From Holosporaceae bacterium UBA3830 (lineage in GTDB: Bacteria > Pseudomonadota > Alphaproteobacteria > UBA3830), in contig DGIE01000076.1 in assembly GCA_002393025.1 (NCBI GenBank), forward strand, positions 1-8,704: a DNA stretch of 8,704 nt, read 5' to 3'. Position 1 is the stretch's first letter; each line of letters opens with the position of its first letter. Below the pieces are notes generated by a model, which was not told the origin of the DNA, did no database searches, and saw only the letters and a program-made list of their open reading frames with translations. Positions 5,614 through 8,704 of this stretch are shown here, in pieces. Made by a program: the position numbers and the translations under genes.

Positions 5614-6627
5614 ATGAACGGTATACTGAGTTGTTATTTTCCGACCACTGTTGTCGCTATCGATGACAATGTCAATTTTCTGAACAGTTTGCAGGATATA
5701 TTGGGATCAAAAAATATCACCGTGAGAGGGTTTTCTGATCCATTTGCCGGGCTGGATTTTATCAATGAAAATTCCACGAATAATTCTTTGGCTTTTTCTG
5801 ATCTGACTATGAGCGGAGACGAAGCGACTTCGGATTGGAAATCTATCTTACTGAATATAAACAAGGTTCACAGTCAGATATACGATGAGGGAAGATTTTC
5901 CAAAGTTTCAGCCGTGATTGTAGACTATTCTATGCCGGGGATTGACGGAGTTGATCTATGCTCCAGGATATCAGACCCGAACATACAACGAATACTTCTA
6001 ACGGGAGTTGCCGATGAAGAGGTGGCAATCGATGCTTTTAACAACGGTTATATTAACAGATTTGCCAGAAAAAGCAGTTCTAACATTGTCGGAGATGTGC
6101 TCCAAAGTGTGAATCGGGCGATTCATCAGTATTTCTCTATTTACACATCAGATTTGATGAAATGTCTTCCGACAAAGGAAATAAACAATCTTCGGGACCC
6201 GATTTTCGCAAATTTTTTCTATGGAACCTGTCTGAATCGAAACTACATTGAATATTATATGCTTGATACTTTCGGAAGTTACCTGTTTTTAAGAGAAGAC
6301 GGCAGAGCAAGCTTGCTAAGCATGATGCCTGAGTCAGAAATTGACAGGATAATAGAGATTGGCATCGATTCAGAAGAAATTTCGGACGAAGTCCTTGTCG
6401 GGTTAAGGTCTCATGAGTACATGTTGGTGCTGCATAGTCGTACCGGTACTCTGCCTCCGATTTCAACTTGGGACAAATATTTACGTCCGGCACGCAGGTT
6501 GGAAGGATATCAAACCTATTATTTTGCATTCGCCGAAAGTAATATGTTGGACCTGGATTTCGATAAGGTAAAAAGCTTCAGCCAATTCAAAAAAAATATG
6601 TCAGAGGCAGAAAGGCAGAAAATCTAA
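5614..6627 (+). CDS. Atypical response regulator: receiver with long insertion plus uncharacterised C-terminal domain
   Basis: Two-component receiver protein of 337 residues. Strand 1 TTVVAIDDN (11-19) supplies the acidic pair Asp17/Asp18. The phospho-acceptor is Asp104 in VIVDYSMPGIDGVDLC, the switch Thr is Thr130 in RILLTGVADEE, and the conserved Lys is Lys153 in NRFARKSSS. The acidic pair and Asp104 are about 86 residues apart, roughly double the normal distance, so 40-50 extra residues (about 52-96) are inserted. All phosphorylation residues are kept, so it should be active. The C-terminal part (about 190-337), with YIEYYMLDTFGSYLFL (211-226) and WDKYLRPARRLEGYQTYYFAF (286-306), is not a helix-turn-helix, GGDEF, EAL or HD-GYP domain. 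I recall similar receiver proteins in Legionella-like bacteria, a memory not verified here. No histidine kinase is adjacent. The start is the only ATG before strand 1. Confidence 0.85.
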   Translation: MNGILSCYFPTTVVAIDDNVNFLNSLQDILGSKNITVRGFSDPFAGLDFINENSTNNSLAFSDLTMSGDEATSDWKSILLNINKVHSQIYDEGRFSKVSAVIVDYSMPGIDGVDLCSRISDPNIQRILLTGVADEEVAIDAFNNGYINRFARKSSSNIVGDVLQSVNRAIHQYFSIYTSDLMKCLPTKEINNLRDPIFANFFYGTCLNRNYIEYYMLDTFGSYLFLREDGRASLLSMMPESEIDRIIEIGIDSEEISDEVLVGLRSHEYMLVLHSRTGTLPPISTWDKYLRPARRLEGYQTYYFAFAESNMLDLDFDKVKSFSQFKKNMSEAERQKI

Positions 6628-6638
6628 ATCCGCGGATT
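6627..6638. repeat. Perfect 12-bp palindrome after the response regulator gene
   Basis: AATCCGCGGATT begins on the last base of the stop codon and is self-complementary without a loop. Another short palindrome, TCCATGGA, follows at 6641-6648. No T-run follows, so it is not a standard terminator; it may be a protein-binding site or chance. Confidence 0.4.
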
Positions 6639-6685
6639 CTTCCATGGATAATCAGGTTTAGTTACTGTTGCGGCTAACCCAGGAT

Positions 6686-6701
6686 TTAACTTTTTATTAA
6701 C
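6686..6701 (+). promoter_or_regulatory. Perfect CtrA-type binding box (TTAA-N7-TTAAC)
   Basis: TTAACTTTTTATTAAC matches the full alphaproteobacterial CtrA consensus, with the seven-base spacer. It lies 47 bases upstream of the ATG at 6749, in the only gap before the membrane glycosyltransferase-like gene, so it could drive or repress that gene in a cell-cycle-dependent way. No convincing -10 was found after it. The assignment assumes that the organism has CtrA, which is not visible in this window. Confidence 0.5.
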
Positions 6702-6748
6702 TATTTTCCGATACCATCTAACGCAGGGAATTTGTAGCTGGGAAGAAG

Positions 6749-8677
6749 ATGCTTAAATTAAAAGAAAAAACCACAGAATTGATTATTTTGGGCATAATGT
6801 ACATAGCGGTGATGATCTATTGCTATGTGATTTTGTTCGGAGAATGCATAAATTTCATTGACACTGATGACTTCATGAGAGTAATTCGAACAAGGGAATT
6901 TTTTCAACATTATGATTTAAGCAATTGTGTAATTGCTCGTTCGAACTATCCCTATGGCTGCGAGCTGCATTGGACTCGTTTATACGATTTTTTCATAATA
7001 GGATTAACTTGGTTTATCGACTTATTTACGGATTCCCTTGATCAAGCAATTAATTACGCTTGCTTCTGTATCAGTCCTATTTTGGGATTGGTCAGTATGG
7101 TGTTTGTTTTCAAAATACTGGACAAATTTATCGATAAAGATAATGTATTTTTAGCAACGGCGCTGTTTTGCGCTTCTCCGTTTCTGATGCCGTTTTTCTC
7201 TTTCGGACGACCTGATCACCACTCGTTTATAACACTTTGTATAATAATTTATATGTATTACACATCCCAGGTGGTTTTGGATAAAACAGGAAATAAGTGG
7301 ATTTACATAAAGGCAGCAATTGCTGCGTCAGCATGTGTTTGGGCTTCTCCTGAAACCTTGATTGTTCTGTTGCTGACGGATGCAGTATTGTTTCTTTCCT
7401 ACATGAACGATTTTGAAAAAACAGCAAATCTCTATTTTAAAAACCTCCTAACTGCCTGTTGTATCGGAACTATTGCCATGATACCTGATGCAACACCTAA
7501 ATCTGCGCACGGTCTCTCGATATGTCTTCTGTTGATGTTAATACCCTACACAACTTTATCGAAAAATTCTTTACAAAAAGACCCTTTTTTCAGGTGTTGG
7601 CATTATATCTGTCTGATGTTTTTGATGATTTTCTTAACAGATGTCCAGCCGGCAGAATATGACAAGATTTCGATAGTACATACGACGTTATTTTTGTGCT
7701 TAGCGATATTATTTGCCGTTAATTTACAATTGATAGGCAGAAAAGATCATTTGTACGATGCAATTGTGTGGGCATTAGTCATTGCATGCGTGTTTTTATC
7801 TATGTTTCCTCGATTTTTTATGGGAATGTCCGCTGATATACCGCAATTTGTAAAAGATATCTGGCTTTGTACAATTTCAGAGTTACGTTCGCCGTTTACC
7901 GGAAACATGGTGTGTACTTTTTCGGTTTATACGATAATTACGGCAACTGCTATTGTTGTTAAAATCAGAGAATTGCAAAAGCAAAACATCACCGAAAAAA
8001 ATGTTATTTGGGTTTTATTTATAGCTTTGGCCTCTTGTTATTGGATTTGTGCCTGTTTTGCTTATCGAATGATTCCCTACTCTGTTTTATTTGGATTGCC
8101 GATTATCGTAAATCTCTGTATGTCCAGCAAATATGTAAAAAATTACAGCAAACCCGTACGAATGATAATCACCGTGATTCTGGCTTGTTTCTTTTTGTTT
8201 GCGACCTCTTTATGGTGCGATTCAGACATAGACGAGGAAGAAACTGTGGCAAATCGCAAATATTCGGATGCGGAATTATTTGAATGCGTGGACAATCTCA
8301 GTGATAAGCCTGTGGTAATTATGGCGCATTCCAATCACGGTCCGAAATTGCTCTATTACACGAAACACTGTGTACTCGGAGCTCCTTATCACAGACAAAC
8401 TGAAGGAATAATTTCATCTTACTCTGTTATGGATGCGGACAAAGATATGAATGTTGTGAGAAAAGTTTTAAAAGAAACGAATGCCCAATACCTGTTCATA
8501 GGACACAAGCAGGAAAAATCATTTCCCGACAGTTTCGCTTCGTCGGTCCTTGCGGGACAGGTTCCGCAGTGGCTCAGTATTGTCAAAATCCCTGAGAAAT
8601 TTTCAGATTACAGCATTTTCAAAATCGATCAAAATTTGATTGCTAAGGAAATGGAAGTACAAAAAGTTAAGGAATAG
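6749..8677 (+). CDS. Polytopic membrane protein, GT-C (STT3/AglB-like) glycosyltransferase candidate
   Basis: Likely integral-membrane GT-C glycosyltransferase of 642 residues. A first helix (about 9-31) leads to an extracytoplasmic loop with DTDDFMR (38-44), placed like the first DxD catalytic motif of STT3-type enzymes, followed by NYPYGCELHWTRLYD (66-80). GRPDHHSF (153-160) and WASPETL (198-204, Glu202) resemble the later acidic and TIXE-like positions. At least ten further helices run to about residue 487, followed by a soluble domain of about 155 residues carrying SNHGPKLLYY (528-537) and LGAPYHRQTEGI (543-554). I recall unnamed alphaproteobacterial membrane proteins with DD-MR, HW-R, DHH and PYHR motifs in this order. 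Substrate and donor are unknown; a lipid-linked sugar donor and an envelope glycan or protein acceptor are typical of GT-C enzymes. The start ATG has GGGAAG just upstream (6740-6745). A CtrA-type box precedes it. Confidence 0.7.
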   Translation: MLKLKEKTTELIILGIMYIAVMIYCYVILFGECINFIDTDDFMRVIRTREFFQHYDLSNCVIARSNYPYGCELHWTRLYDFFIIGLTWFIDLFTDSLDQAINYACFCISPILGLVSMVFVFKILDKFIDKDNVFLATALFCASPFLMPFFSFGRPDHHSFITLCIIIYMYYTSQVVLDKTGNKWIYIKAAIAASACVWASPETLIVLLLTDAVLFLSYMNDFEKTANLYFKNLLTACCIGTIAMIPDATPKSAHGLSICLLLMLIPYTTLSKNSLQKDPFFRCWHYICLMFLMIFLTDVQPAEYDKISIVHTTLFLCLAILFAVNLQLIGRKDHLYDAIVWALVIACVFLSMFPRFFMGMSADIPQFVKDIWLCTISELRSPFTGNMVCTFSVYTIITATAIVVKIRELQKQNITEKNVIWVLFIALASCYWICACFAYRMIPYSVLFGLPIIVNLCMSSKYVKNYSKPVRMIITVILACFFLFATSLWCDSDIDEEETVANRKYSDAELFECVDNLSDKPVVIMAHSNHGPKLLYYTKHCVLGAPYHRQTEGIISSYSVMDADKDMNVVRKVLKETNAQYLFIGHKQEKSFPDSFASSVLAGQVPQWLSIVKIPEKFSDYSIFKIDQNLIAKEMEVQKVKE

Positions 8678-8703
8678 TCAATTCAACGGTTTTTTAACTT
8701 TTT
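8661..8703. terminator. A/T-rich inverted repeat at the end of the membrane protein gene
   Basis: AAAAAGTTAA (8661-8670) and TTAACTTTTT (8694-8703) are perfect 10-base inverted repeats; G-U and A-U pairs could extend the stem inward by five more. The left arm is inside the last codons and the stop lies at the top of the stem. The right arm is T-rich, as in an intrinsic terminator, but the stem lacks GC, so termination strength is doubtful. The right arm could instead be the first half of another CtrA-type box cut by the window edge. Confidence 0.35.
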
Positions 8704-8704
8704 T

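Noticed and set aside
6137..6529. 130-codon open frame on the minus strand inside the response regulator gene
   Set aside because: Low-complexity, cysteine-rich translation without motifs, opposite a well-supported coding frame.
7433..7448. TTAA-N7-CTAAC, a near-CtrA box inside the membrane protein gene
   Set aside because: It is within coding sequence, carries a mismatch, and such matches are expected by chance in AT-rich DNA.

Overview
The window is AT-rich and almost fully coding: nine genes, two short promoter-bearing gaps and no RNA genes, insertion sequences, CRISPR arrays or long repeats. Three features suggest an alphaproteobacterium: the gene order ftsE-ftsX-DUF218-plsC, a PlsC active site of the form RHESMWET (resembling the KHQSxWET variant I remember from alphaproteobacteria), and a perfect CtrA-type box (TTAA-N7-TTAAC). 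The low GC, tight packing and skewed codon choice would suit a host-associated or gut lineage, but the species cannot be named from this sequence.

Positions 47-4776, minus strand: one tightly overlapping run transcribed leftward as ftsE, ftsX, a DUF218/YdcF-family gene, plsC, prfA and prmC. Neighbours overlap by 8 bases or fewer or lie 1-3 bases apart, so this is very probably a single operon. It joins divisome control (the FtsEX ABC complex), envelope/lipid synthesis (DUF218 membrane protein, lysophosphatidate acyltransferase) and translation termination (RF1 and the methyltransferase that modifies its GGQ glutamine). Shine-Dalgarno sequences place the ftsE and ftsX starts downstream of the longest possible ORFs, and the DUF218 gene begins with TTG.

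Positions 4777-4901: a divergent promoter region of about 125 bp. It has an extended -10 for ftsE, and a dyad overlapping a near-consensus CtrA-like box upstream of the rightward gene.

Positions 4902-8677, plus strand: three separately spaced genes. The first is an orphan TadE-like pseudopilin-type protein with a 40-residue basic leader. The second is an atypical response regulator, whose receiver has a long insertion before the phospho-acceptor and whose C-terminal domain is not a DNA-binding type I recognise. The third is a 642-residue polytopic membrane protein with features of GT-C (STT3/AglB-like) glycosyltransferases, preceded by the perfect CtrA-type box. A surface-related, cell-cycle-timed role for these three is possible but only an inference. 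The window ends in an A/T-rich inverted repeat just after the last gene.
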